Of a stretch of DNA of 64,000 nt, positions 1 through 12,127 are shown one piece after another. The notes beneath the pieces were generated by a model. The model had not been told where the DNA came from, made no database searches, and worked only from the letters and a program-made list of their open reading frames with translations. Made by a program: the position numbers and the translations under genes. The stretch lies in contig OZ020624.1 in NCBI GenBank assembly GCA_963971575.1, positions 16,027,249-16,091,248 of the forward strand, read 5' to 3'. Position 1 is the stretch's first letter; every line of letters begins with the position of its first letter. The DNA comes from Liopterus haemorrhoidalis. Taxonomy: Eukaryota > Arthropoda > Insecta > Coleoptera > Dytiscidae.

Positions 1-28
1 AACCAAAATAAGTGTTATGTACTTCTTA

Positions 29-36
29 AACATGTT
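29..36. other. 8-bp palindrome in the monomer (AACATGTT)
   Basis: AACATGTT at unit positions 29-36 is a perfect palindrome and contains ACATGT. It is present in nearly every monomer; m459 has lost it by G34 to A at 59119. The conserved site would give a ladder of 129-bp steps with an enzyme that recognises ACATGT. A role in protein binding is possible but nothing in the sequence proves one. Confidence 0.8.
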
Positions 37-50
37 GCGCTTAACCAGTT

Positions 51-67
51 TTCAAGTAAAACTTGAA
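51..67. other. Inverted repeat TTCAAG / CTTGAA around TAAAA
   Basis: Unit positions 51-56 (TTCAAG) pair with 62-67 (CTTGAA) around a 5-base spacer. In the CATG class both arms have changed together to TTCATG and CATGAA, so the 6-bp dyad is kept. In B monomers the left arm is TTCATA, leaving 5 paired bases. P and p types (CAAG with CATG) and q types (CATG with CTTG) carry one internal mismatch. The element could extrude as a short cruciform or fold in a transcript; that is inference. Confidence 0.75.
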
Positions 68-81
68 TTTTGAAAATTCAA
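63..81. other. 19-bp dyad, 9-bp arms around one base
   Basis: TTGAATTTT and AAAATTCAA flank a single G at unit position 72. The dyad is complete in CAAG/CTTG monomers, one pair shorter in CATG monomers, and has one internal mismatch in B monomers (A68). It overlaps the TTCAAG/CTTGAA dyad, sharing TTGAA, so only one of the two could form at a time. Disrupted in m56 and m354 by an inserted T after base 72. Confidence 0.75.
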
Positions 82-120
82 CTATTTCGTTGCTATTTTC
101 TGTCAATAATATCATAATTC

Positions 121-135
121 TTGGTCAGAAACCAA
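121..135. other. Dyad TTGGT / ACCAA across the unit junction
   Basis: Unit positions 121-125 (TTGGT) are complementary to positions 2-6 of the next unit (ACCAA), with CAGAA between them. F and L monomers have TTGAT instead, which breaks one pair and creates a TGATCA site. The unit start I use is arbitrary; this dyad shows that a biologically meaningful unit might be phased differently. Confidence 0.6.
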
Positions 136-2580
136 AATTAGTGTTATGTACTTCTTAAACATGTTGCGCTTAACCAGTTTTCATATAAAACATGAAATTT
201 GAAAATTCAACTATTTCGTTGCTATTTTGTGTCATAAACATCATTATTCTTGGTCAGAAACCAAAATAAGTGTTATGTACTTCTTAAACATGTTGCGCTT
301 AATCAGTTTTCAAGTAAAACTTGAATTTTGAAAATTCAACTATTTCGTTGCTTTTTTCTGTCAATTATATCATAATTCTTGGTCAGAAACCAAAATTAGT
401 GTTATGTACTTCTTAAACATGTTGCGCTTAACCAGTTTTCATGTAAAACATGAATTTTGAAAATTCAACTATTTCGTTGCTATTTTGTGTCACTAACATC
501 ATAATTCTTGGTCAGAAACCAAAATTAGTGTTATGTACTTCTTAAACATGTTGCGCTTAACCAGTTTTCATATAAAACATGAAATTTGAAAATTCAACTA
601 TTTCGTTGCTATTTTGTGTCATAAACATCATTATTCTTGGTCAGAAACCAAAATAAGTGTTATGTACTTCTTAAACATGTTGCGCTTAACCAGTTTTCAA
701 GTAAAACTTGAATTTTGAAAATTCAACTATTTCGTTGCTTTTTTCTGTCAATAATATCATAATTCTTGGTCAGAAACCAAAATTAGTGTTATGTACTTCT
801 TAAACATGTTGCGCTTAACCAGTTTTCAAGTAAAACTTGAATTTTGAAAATTCAACTATTTCGTTGCTATTTTCTGTCAATAATATCATAATTCTTGGTC
901 AGAAACCAAAATTAGTGTTATGTACTTCTTAAACATGTTGCGCTTAACCAGTTTTCATATAAAACATGAAATTTGAAAATTCAACTATTTCGTTGCTATT
1001 TTGTGTCATAAACATCATTATTCTTGGTCAGAAACCAAAATAAGTGTTATGTACTTCTGAAACATGTTGCGCTTAATCAGTTTTCATGTAAAACATGAAT
1101 TTTGAAAATTCAACTATTTCGTTGCTATTTTGTGTCACTAACATCATAATTCTTGATCAGAAACCAAAATAAGTGTTATGTACTTCTTAAACATGTTGCG
1201 CTTAACCAGTTTTCAAGTAAAACTTGAATTTTGAAAATTCAACTATTTCGTTGCTATTTTCTGTCAATAATATCATAATTCTTGGTCAGAAACCAAAATA
1301 AGTGTTATGTACTTCTTAAACATGTTGCGCTTAACCAGTTTTCAAGTAAAACTTGAATTTTGAAAATTCAACTATTGCGTTGCTATTTTCTGTCAATAAT
1401 ATCATAATTCTTGGTCAGAAACCAAAATTAGTGTTATGTACTTCTTAAACATGTTGCGCTTAACCAGTTTTCAAGTAAAACTTGAATTTTGAAAATTCAA
1501 CTATTTCGTTGCTATTTTCTGTCAATAATATCATAATTCTTGGTCAGAAACCAAAATTAGTGTTATGTACTTCTTAAACATGTTGCGCTTAACCAGTTTT
1601 CATGTAAAACATGAATTTTGAAAATTCAACTATTTCGTTGCTATTTTCTCTCAATAATATCATAATTCTTGGTCAGAAACCAAAATTAGTGTTATGTACT
1701 TCTTAAACATGTTGCGCTTAACCAGTTTTCATGTAAAACATGAATTTTGAAAATTCAACTATTTCGTTGCTATTTTGTGTCATTAACATCATAATTCTTG
1801 GTCAGAAACCAAAATAAGTGTTATGTACTTCTTAAACATGTTGCGCTTAACCAGTTTTCAAGTAAAACTTGAATTTTGAAAATTCAACTATTTCGTTGCT
1901 ATTTTCTGTCAATAATATCATAATTCTTGGTCAGAAACCAAAATTAGTGTTATGTACTTCTTAAACATGTTGCGCTTAACCAGTTTTCATGTAAAACATG
2001 AATTTTGAAAATTCAACTATTTCGTTGCTATTTTGTGTCATAAACATCATTATTCTTGGTCAGAAACCAAAATAAGTGTTATGTACTTCTTAAACATGTT
2101 GCGCTTAACCAGTTTTCAAGTAAAACTTGAATTTTGAAAATTCAACTATTTCGTTGCTATTTTCTGTCAATAATATCATAATTCTTGGTCAGAAACCAAA
2201 ATTAGTGTTATGTACTTCTTAAACATGTTGCGCTTAACCAGTTTTCATATAAAACATGAAATTTGAAAATTCAACTATTTCGTTGCTATTTTGTGTCATA
2301 AACATCATTATTCTTGGTCAGAAACCAAAATAAGTGTTATGTACTTCTTAAACATGTTGCGCTTAATCAGTTTTCAAGTAAAACTTGAATTTTGAAAATT
2401 CAACTATTTCGTTGCTTTTTTCTGTCAATAATATCATAATTCTTGGTCAGAAACCAAAATTAGTGTTATGTACTTCTTAAACATGTTGCGCTTAACCAGT
2501 TTTCATGTAAAACATGAATTTTGAAAATTCAACTATTTCGTTGCTATTTTGTGTCACTAACATCATAATTCTTGGTCAGA

Positions 2581-5160
2581 AACCAAAATTAGTGTTATGT
2601 ACTTCTTAAACATGTTGCGCTTAACCAGTTTTCAAGTAAAACTTGAATTTTGAAAATTCAACTATTTCGTTGCTATTTTCTGTCAATAATATCATAATAC
2701 TTGGTCAGAAACCAAAATTAGTGTTATGTACTTCTTAAACATGTTGCGCTTAACCAGTTTTCATATAAAACATGAAATTTGAAAATTCAACTATTTCGTT
2801 GCTATTTTGTGTCATAAACATCATTATTCTTGGTCAGAAACCAAAATAAGTGTTATGTACTTCTGAAACATGTTGCGCTTAATCAGTTTTCATGTAAAAC
2901 ATGAATTTTGAAAATTCAACTATTTCGTTGCTATTTTGTGTCACTAACATCATAATTCTTGATCAGAAACCAAAATAAGTGTTATGTACTTCTTAAACAT
3001 GTTGCGCTTAACCAGTTTTCAAGTAAAACTTGAATTTTGAAAATTCAACTATTTCGTTGCTATTTTGTGTCACTAACATCATAATTCTTGATCAGAAACC
3101 AAAATAAGTGTTATGTACTTCTTAAACATGTTGCGCTTAACCAGTTTTCATATAAAACATGAAATTTGAAAATTCAACTATTTCGTTGCTATTTTCTGTC
3201 AATAATATCATAATTCTTGGTCAGAAACCAAAATTAGTGTTATGTACTTCTTAAACATGTTGCGCTTAACCAGTTTTCATGTAAAACATGAATTTTGAAA
3301 ATTCAACTATTTCGTTGCTATTTTGTGTCATAAACATCATTATTCTTGGTCAGAAACCAAAATAAGTGTTATGTACTTCTTAAACATGTTGCGCTTAACC
3401 AGTTTTCAAGTAAAACTTGAATTTTGAAAATTCAACTATTTCGTTGCTATTTTCTGTCAATAATATCATAATTCTTGGTCAGAAACCAAAATTAGTGTTA
3501 TGTACTTCTTAAACATGTTGCGCTTAACCAGTTTTCATGTAAAACATGAATTTTGAAAATTCAACTATTTCGTTGCTATTTTGTGTCATAAACATCATTA
3601 TTCTTGGTCAGAAACCAAAATAAGTGTTATGTACTTCTTAAACATGTTGCGCTTAACCAGTTTTCAAGTAAAACTTGAATTTTGAAAATTCAACTATTTC
3701 GTTGCTATTTTCTGTCAATAATATCATAAATCTTGGTCAGAAACCAAAATTAGTGTTATGTACTTCTAAAACATGTTGCGCTTAGCCAGTTTTCAAGTAA
3801 AACATGAATTTTGAAAATTCAACTATTTCGTTGCTATTTTGTGTCATAAACATCATAATTCTTGGTCAGAAACCAAAATAAGTGTTATGTACTTCTTAAA
3901 CATGTTGCGCTTAACCAGTTTTCATATAAAACATGAAATTTGAAAATTCAACTATTTCGTTGCTATTTTGTGTCATAAACATCATTATTCTTGGTCAGAA
4001 ACCAAAATAAGTGTTATGTACTTCTTAAACATGTTGCGCTTAATCAATTTTCAAGTAAAACTTGAATTTTGAAAATTCAACTATTTCGTTGCTTTTTTCT
4101 GTCAATAATATCATAATTCTTGGTCAGAAACCAAAATTAGTGTTATGTACTTCTTAAACATGTTGCGCTTAACCAGTTTTCATGTAAAACATGAATTTTG
4201 AAAATTCAACTATTTCGTTGCTATTTTCTCTCAATAATATCATAATTCTTGGTCAGAAACCAAAATTAGTGTTATGTACTTCTTAAACATGTTGCGCTTA
4301 ACCAGTTTTCATGTAAAACATGAATTTTGAAAATTCAACTATTTCGTTGCTATTTTGTGTCATTAACATCATAATTCTTGGTCAGAAACCAAAATAAGTG
4401 TTATGTACTTCTTAAACATGTTGCGCTTAACCAGTTTTCAAGTAAAACTTGAATTTTGAAAATTCAACTATTTCGTTGCTATTTTCTGTCAATAATATCA
4501 TAATTCTTGGTCAGAAACCAAAATTAGTGTTATGTACTTCTTAAACATGTTGCGCTTAACCAGTTTTCATGTAAAACATGAATTTTGAAAATTCAACTAT
4601 TTCGTTGCTATTTTGTGTCATAAACATCATTATTCTTGGTCAGAAACCAAAATAAGTGTTATGTACTTCTTAAACATGTTGCGCTTAACCAGTTTTCAAG
4701 TAAAACTTGAATTTTGAAAATTCAACTATTTCGTTGCTATTTTCTGTCAATAATATCATAATTCTTGGTCAGAAACCAAAATTAGTGTTATGTACTTCTT
4801 AAACATGTTGCGCTTAACCAGTTTTCATATAAAACATGAAATTTGAAAATTCAACTATTTCGTTGCTATTTTGTGTCATAAACATCATTATTCTTGGTCA
4901 GAAACCAAAATAAGTGTTATGTACTTCTTAAACATGTTGCGCTTAATCAGTTTTCAAGTAAAACTTGAATTTTGAAAATTCAACTATTTCGTTGCTTTTT
5001 TCTGTCAATAATATCATAATTCTTGGTCAGAAACCAAAATTAGTGTTATGTACTTCTTAAACATGTTGCGCTTAACCAGTTTTCATGTAAAACATGAATT
5101 TTGAAAATTCAACTATTTCGTTGCTATTTTGTGTCACTAACATCATAATTCTTGGTCAGA
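2581..5160 (+). repeat. 20-monomer unit, copy 1 (m21-40)
   Basis: Types: K B F L M J A J N P / B D H I A J A B D C, 2580 bp. The same 20 types stand at 35478-38057 (m276-295) and 41025-43604 (m319-338). All three carry the rare A48 in the twelfth monomer (m32, m287, m330). In all three the next twelve monomers are also the same (K B F L B D H Q Q J N P), so the shared stretch is at least 32 monomers, with the copies diverging at m53, m308 and m351. Confidence 0.8.
2968..3096 (+). repeat. Hybrid monomer L (A front, F tail), m24
   Basis: Front CAAG/CTTG as in A, but gamma tail with A124 (TTGATCAG) as in F. L always follows F. It is seen at m24, 44, 228, 253, 279, 299, 322 and 342. Elsewhere F is followed by A, so L is best read as an A monomer whose second half was replaced by that of its neighbour F, then spread by larger duplications. 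Confidence 0.75.
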
Positions 5161-7095
5161 AACCAAAATTAGTGTTATGTACTTCTTAAACATGTTGCGC
5201 TTAACCAGTTTTCAAGTAAAACTTGAATTTTGAAAATTCAACTATTTCGTTGCTATTTTCTGTCAATAATATCATAATACTTGGTCAGAAACCAAAATTA
5301 GTGTTATGTACTTCTTAAACATGTTGCGCTTAACCAGTTTTCATATAAAACATGAAATTTGAAAATTCAACTATTTCGTTGCTATTTTGTGTCATAAACA
5401 TCATTATTCTTGGTCAGAAACCAAAATAAGTGTTATGTACTTCTGAAACATGTTGCGCTTAATCAGTTTTCATGTAAAACATGAATTTTGAAAATTCAAC
5501 TATTTCGTTGCTATTTTGTGTCACTAACATCATAATTCTTGATCAGAAACCAAAATAAGTGTTATGTACTTCTTAAACATGTTGCGCTTAACCAGTTTTC
5601 AAGTAAAACTTGAATTTTGAAAATTCAACTATTTCGTTGCTATTTTGTGTCACTAACATCATAATTCTTGATCAGAAACCAAAATAAGTGTTATGTACTT
5701 CTTAAACATGTTGCGCTTAACCAGTTTTCATATAAAACATGAAATTTGAAAATTCAACTATTTCGTTGCTATTTTGTGTCATAAACATCATTATTCTTGG
5801 TCAGAAACCAAAATAAGTGTTATGTACTTCTTAAACATGTTGCGCTTAATCAGTTTTCAAGTAAAACTTGAATTTTGAAAATTCAACTATTTCGTTGCTT
5901 TTTTCTGTCAATAATATCATAATTCTTGGTCAGAAACCAAAATTAGTGTTATGTACTTCTTAAACATGTTGCGCTTAACCAGTTTTCATGTAAAACATGA
6001 ATTTTGAAAATTCAACTATTTCGTTGCTATTTTCTCTCAATAATATCATAATTCTTGGTCAGAAACCAAAATTAGTGTTATGTACTTCTTAAACATGTTG
6101 CGCTTAGCCAGTTTTCAAGTAAAACTTGAATTTTGAAAATTCAACTATTTCGTTGCTATTTTCTGTCAATAATATCATAATTCTTGGTCAGAAACCAAAA
6201 TTAGTGTTATGTACTTCTTAAACATGTTGCGCTTAGCCAGTTTTCAAGTAAAACTTGAATTTTGAAAATTCAACTATTTCGTTGCTATTTTCTGTCAATA
6301 ATATCATAATTCTTGGTCAGAAACCAAAATTAGTGTTATGTACTTCTTAAACATGTTGCGCTTAACCAGTTTTCATGTAAAACATGAATTTTGAAAATTC
6401 AACTATTTCGTTGCTATTTTGTGTCATAAACATCATTATTCTTGGTCAGAAACCAAAATAAGTGTTATGTACTTCTTAAACATGTTGCGCTTAACCAGTT
6501 TTCAAGTAAAACTTGAATTTTGAAAATTCAACTATTTCGTTGCTATTTTCTGTCAATAATATCATAAATCTTGGTCAGAAACCAAAATTAGTGTTATGTA
6601 CTTCTAAAACATGTTGCGCTTAGCCAGTTTTCAAGTAAAACATGAATTTTGAAAATTCAACTATTTCGTTGCTATTTTGTGTCATAAACATCATAATTCT
6701 TGGTCAGAAACCAAAATAAGTGTTATGTACTTCTTAAACATGTTGTGCTTAACCAGTTTTCATATAAAACATGAAATTTGAAAATTCAACTATTTCGTTG
6801 CTATTTTGTGTCATAAACATCATTATTCTTGGTCAGAAACCAAAATAAGTGTTATGTACTTCTTAAACATGTTGCGCTTAATCAGTTTTCAAGTAAAACT
6901 TGAATTTTGAAAATTCAACTATTTCGTTGCTTTTTTCTGTCAATAATATCATAATTCTTGGTCAGAAACCAAAATTAGTGTTATGTACTTCTTAAACATG
7001 TTGCGCTTAACCAGTTTTCATGTAAAACATGAATTTTGAAAATTCAACTATTTCGTTGCTATTTTCTCTCAATAATATCATAATTCTTGGTCAGA

Positions 7096-7225
7096 AACCA
7101 AAATTAGTGTTATGTACTTCTTAAACATGTTGCGCTTAACCAGTTTTCATGTAAAACATGAATTTTGTAAAATTCAACTATTTCGTTGCTATTTTGTGTC
7201 ATTAACATCATAATTCTTGGTCAGA
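7096..7225 (+). repeat. 130-bp monomer m56 (type I, one extra base)
   Basis: An extra T at 7168, after the central G of the 19-bp dyad. The same insertion is in m354 at 45612, its partner in the 12.1-kb duplication, so it predates that duplication. Confidence 0.9.
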
Positions 7226-9031
7226 AACCAAAATAAGTGTTATGTACTTCTTAAACATGTTGCGCTTAACCAGTTTTCAAGTAAAACTTGAATTTTGAAA
7301 ATTCAACTATTTCGTTGCTATTTTCTGTCAATAATATCATAATTCTTGGTCAGAAACCAAAATTAGTGTTATGTACTTCTTAAACATGTTGCGCTTAACC
7401 AGTTTTCATGTAAAACATGAATTTTGAAAATTCAACTATTTCGTTGCTATTTTGTGTCATAAACATCATTATTCTTGGTCAGAAACCAAAATAAGTGTTA
7501 TGTACTTCTTAAACATGTTGCGCTTAACCAGTTTTCAAGTAAAACTTGAATTTTGAAAATTCAACTATTTCGTTGCTATTTTCTGTCAATAATATCATAA
7601 TTCTTGGTCAGAAACCAAAATTAGTGTTATGTACTTCTTAAACATGTTGCGCTTAACCAGTTTTCATATAAAACATGAAATTTGAAAATTCAACTATTTC
7701 GTTGCTATTTTGTGTCATAAACATCATTATTCTTGGTCAGAAACCAAAATAAGTGTTATGTACTTCTTAAACATGTTGCGCTTAATCAGTTTTCAAGTAA
7801 AACTTGAATTTTGAAAATTCAACTATTTCGTTGCTTTTTTCTGTCAATTATATCATAATTCTTGGTCAGAAACCAAAATTAGTGTTATGTACTTCTTAAA
7901 CATGTTGCGCTTAACCAGTTTTCATGTAAAACATGAATTTTGAAAATTCAACTATTTCGTTGCTATTTTGTGTCACTAACATCATAATTCTTGGTCAGAA
8001 ACCAAAATTAGTGTTATGTACTTCTTAAACATGTTGCGCTTAACCAGTTTTCATATAAAACATGAAATTTGAAAATTCAACTATTTCGTTGCTATTTTGT
8101 GTCATAAACATCATTATTCTTGGTCAGAAACCAAAATAAGTGTTATGTACTTCTTAAACATGTTGCGCTTAACCAGTTTTCAAGTAAAACTTGAATTTTG
8201 AAAATTCAACTATTTCGTTGCTTTTTTCTGTCAATAATATCATAATTCTTGGTCAGAAACCAAAATTAGTGTTATGTACTTCTTAAACATGTTGCGCTTA
8301 ACCAGTTTTCAAGTAAAACTTGAATTTTGAAAATTCAACTATTTCGTTGCTATTTTCTGTCAATAATATCATAATTCTTGGTCAGAAACCAAAATTAGTG
8401 TTATGTACTTCTTAAACATGTTGCGCTTAACCAGTTTTCATATAAAACATGAAATTTGAAAATTCAACTATTTCGTTGCTATTTTGTGTCATAAACATCA
8501 TTATTCTTGGTCAGAAACCAAAATAAGTGTTATGTACTTCTGAAACATGTTGCGCTTAATCAGTTTTCATGTAAAACATGAATTTTGAAAATTCAACTAT
8601 TTCGTTGCTATTTTGTGTCACTAACATCATAATTCTTGATCAGAAACCAAAATAAGTGTTATGTACTTCTTAAACATGTTGCGCTTAACCAGTTTTCAAG
8701 TAAAACTTGAATTTTGAAAATTCAACTATTTCGTTGCTATTTTCTGTCAATAATATCATAATTCTTGGTCAGAAACCAAAATAAGTGTTATGTACTTCTT
8801 AAACATGTTGCGCTTAACCAGTTTTCAAGTAAAACTTGAATTTTGAAAATTCAACTATTGCGTTGCTATTTTCTGTCAATAATATCATAATTCTTGGTCA
8901 GAAACCAAAATTAGTGTTATGTACTTCTTAAACATGTTGCGCTTAACCAGTTTTCAAGTAAAACTTGAATTTTGAAAATTCAACTATTTCGTTGCTATTT
9001 TCTGTCAATAATATCATAATTCTTGGTCAGA

Positions 9032-12000
9032 AACCAAAATTAGTGTTATGTACTTCTTAAACATGTTGCGCTTAACCAGTTTTCATGTAAAACATGAATT
9101 TTGAAAATTCAACTATTTCGTTGCTATTTTCTCTCAATAATATCATAATTCTTGGTCAGAAACCAAAATTAGTGTTATGTACTTCTTAAACATGTTGCGC
9201 TTAGCCAGTTTTCAAGTAAAACTTGAATTTTGAAAATTCAACTATTTCGTTGCTATTTTCTGTGAATAATATCATAATTCTTGGTCAGAAACCAAAATTA
9301 GTGTTATGTACTTCTAAAACATGTTGCGCTTATTCAGTTTTCAAGTAAAACTTGAATTTTGAAAATTCAACTATTTCGTTGCTTTTTTCTGTCAATAATA
9401 TCATAATTCTTGGTCAGAAACCAAAATTAGTGTTATGTACTTCTTAAACATGTTGCGCTTAATCAGTTTTCAAGTAAAACTTGAATTTTGAAAATTCAAC
9501 TATTTCGTTGCTTTTTTCTGTCAATAATATCATAATTCTTGGTCAGAAACCAAAATTAGTGTTATGTACTTCTTAAACATGTTGCGCTTAACCAGTTTTC
9601 ATGTAAAACATGAATTTTGAAAATTCAACTATTTCGTTGCTATTTTGTGTCACTAACATCATAATTCTTGGTCAGAAACCAAAATTAGTGTTATGTACTT
9701 CTTAAACATGTTGCGCTTAACCAGTTTTCATATAAAACATGAAATTTGAAAATTCAACTATTTCGTTGCTATTTTGTGTCATAAACATCATTATTCTTGG
9801 TCAGAAACCAAAATAAGTGTTATGTACTTCTTAAACATGTTGCGCTTAACCAGTTTTCAAGTAAAACTTGAATTTTGAAAATTCAACTATTTCGTTGCTT
9901 TTTTCTGTCAATAATATCATAATTCTTGGTCAGAAACCAAAATTAGTGTTATGTACTTCTTAAACATGTTGCGCTTAACCAGTTTTCAAGAAAAACTTGA
10001 ATTTTGAAAATTCAACTATTTCGTTGCTATTTTCTGTCAATAATATCATAATACTTGGTCAGAAACCAAAATTAGTGTTATGTACTTCTTAAACATGTTG
10101 CGCTTAACCAGTTTTCATATAAAACATGAAATTTGAAAATTCAACTATTTCGTTGCTATTTTGTGTCATAAACATCATTATTCTTGGTCAGAAACCAAAA
10201 TAAGTGTTATGTACTTCTGAAACATGTTGCGCTTAATCAGTTTTCATGTAAAACATGAATTTTGAAAATTCAACTATTTCGTTGCTATTTTGTGTCACTA
10301 ACATCATAATTCTTGATCAGAAACCAAAATAAGTGTTATGTACTTCTTAAACATGTTGCGCTTAACCAGTTTTCAAGTAAAACTTGAATTTTGAAAATTC
10401 AACTATTTCGTTGCTATTTTCTGTCAATAATATCATAATTCTTGGTCAGAAACCAAAATAAGTGTTATGTACTTCTTAAACATGTTGCGCTTAACCAGTT
10501 TTCAAGTAAAACTTGAATTTTGAAAATTCAACTATTTCGTTGCTATTTTCTCTCAATAATATCATAATTCTTGGTCAGAAACCAAAATTAGTGTTATGTA
10601 CTTCTTAAACATGTTGCGCTTAGCCAGTTTTCAAGTAAAACTTGAATTTTGAAAATTCAACTATTTCGTTGCTATTTTCTGTCAATAATATCATAATTCT
10701 TGGTCAGAAACCAAAATTAGTGTTATGTACTTCTAAAACATGTTGCGCTTATTCAGTTTTCAAGTAAAACTTGAATTTTGAAAATTCAACTATTTCGTTG
10801 CTATTTTCTGTCAATAATATCATAATTCTTGGTCAGAAACCAAAATTAGTGTTATGTACTTCTTAAACATGTTGCGCTTAACCAGTTTTCATGTAAAACA
10901 TGAATTTTGAAAATTCAACTATTTCGTTGCTATTTTGTGTCATAAACATCATTATTCTTGGTCAGAAACCAAAATAAGTGTTATGTACTTCTTAAACATG
11001 TTGCGCTTAACCAGTTTTCAAGTAAAACTTGAATTTTGAAAATTCAACTATTTCGTTGCTATTTTCTGTCAATAATATCATAATTCTTGGTCAGAAACCA
11101 AAATTAGTGTTATGTACTTCTTAAACATGTTGCGCTTAACCAGTTTTCATGTAAAACATGAATTTTGAAAATTCAACTATTTCGTTGCTATTTTGTGTCA
11201 TAAACATCATTATTCTTGGTCAGAAACCAAAATAAGTGTTATGTACTTCTTAAACATGTTGCGCTTAACCAGTTTTCAAGTAAAACTTGAATTTTGAAAA
11301 TTCAACTATTTCGTTGCTATTTTCTGTCAATAATATCATAATTCTTGGTCAGAAACCAAAATTAGTGTTATGTACTTCTTAAACATGTTGCGCTTAACCA
11401 GTTTTCATATAAAACATGAAATTTGAAAATTCAACTATTTCGTTGTTATTTTGTGTCATAAACATCATTATTCTTGGTCAGAAACCAAAATAAGTGTTAT
11501 GTACTTCTTAAACATGTTGCGCTTAATCAGTTTTCAAGTAAAACTTGAATTTTGAAAATTCAACTATTTCGTTGCTTTTTTCTGTCAATAATATCATAAT
11601 TCTTGGTCAGAAACCAAAATTAGTGTTATGTACTTCTTAAACATGTTGCGCTTAACCAGTTTTCATGTAAAACATGAATTTTGAAAATTCAACTATTTCG
11701 TTGCTATTTTGTGTCACTAACATCATAATTCTTGGTCAGAAACCAAAATAAGTGTTATGTACTTCTTAAACATGTTGCGCTTAACCAGTTTTCAAGTAAA
11801 ACTTGAATTTTGAAAATTCAACTATTTCGTTGCTATTTTCTGTCAATAATATCATAATTCTTGGTCAGAAACCAAAATAAGTGTTATGTACTTCTTAAAC
11901 ATGTTGCGCTTAACCAGTTTTCAAGTAAAACTTGAATTTTGAAAATTCAACTATTGCGTTGCTATTTTCTGTCAATAATATCATAATTCTTGGTCAGAAA

Positions 12001-12127
12001 CCAAAATTAGTGTTATGTACTTCTTAAACATGTTGCGCTTAACCAGTTTTCAAGTAAAACTTGAATTTTGAAAATTCAACTATTTCGTTGCTATTTTCTG
12101 TCAATAATATCATAATTCTTGGTCAGA
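9032..12127 (+). repeat. 24-monomer tandem unit, first copy (m71-94)
   Basis: Types: H R S D C B E K B F / A T Q U J A J A B D / C A G A. The unit is 3096 bp and restarts at 12128 (m95), where 18 monomers (m95-112) follow the same order before the hybrid V at m113. Private marks separate the copies: A57 in m78 is not in m102. The same 24-monomer unit is at 47476-50571. Confidence 0.8.

Larger units (their letters stand above)
1..129 (+). repeat. Representative monomer (m1, type A) and typing scheme
   Basis: Unit anatomy and diagnostic sites. Site 10 A or T; 27 T, G or A; 44-45 AC, AT, GC or TT; 53-56 CAAG, CATG or CATA, with 62-65 CTTG or CATG; 68 T or A; 95 A or T; then the tail. Tails: alpha C100 A106 T107 T110 A116; beta G100 T106 A107 C110 T116; gamma G100 C106 T107; delta G100 T106 T107; epsilon as beta but A116. 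Types: A = AC, CAAG/CTTG, alpha. G = A with G87. K = A with A119. N = A with A118. T = A with C102. D = AT, CAAG, T95. E = AC, CAAG, T95. Q = GC, CAAG, alpha; R = Q with G104. S and U = A27, TT, CAAG, with T95 or A95. B = CATA/CATG, A68, beta; M = B front, alpha. C = CATG, gamma. F = G27, AT, CATG, gamma, A124; W = F with T27 and G124. L = A front with F tail. H = CATG, C102. I = CATG, delta. J = CATG, beta. P = A27, GC, CAAG/CATG, epsilon; p = P with beta. Rare hybrids are listed separately. Confidence 0.9.
1..2322 (+). repeat. Left segment, monomers 1-18
   Basis: Types in order: A B D C B E A B F A / G A H I A J A B. m1-13 repeat the order of m59-71 (7484-9160), 58 monomers away, including the rare T108 in the D monomer (m3 and m61). 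The order diverges at m14, which is I here but R at m72. m13-18 begin a 40-monomer stretch (m13-52) whose type order recurs at m268-307, 255 monomers away. The segment continues beyond base 1. Confidence 0.75.

Noticed and set aside
85..102. A complete CENP-B box
   Set aside because: Only the left half matches; the required A and CGGG of the right half are missing in all monomer types.
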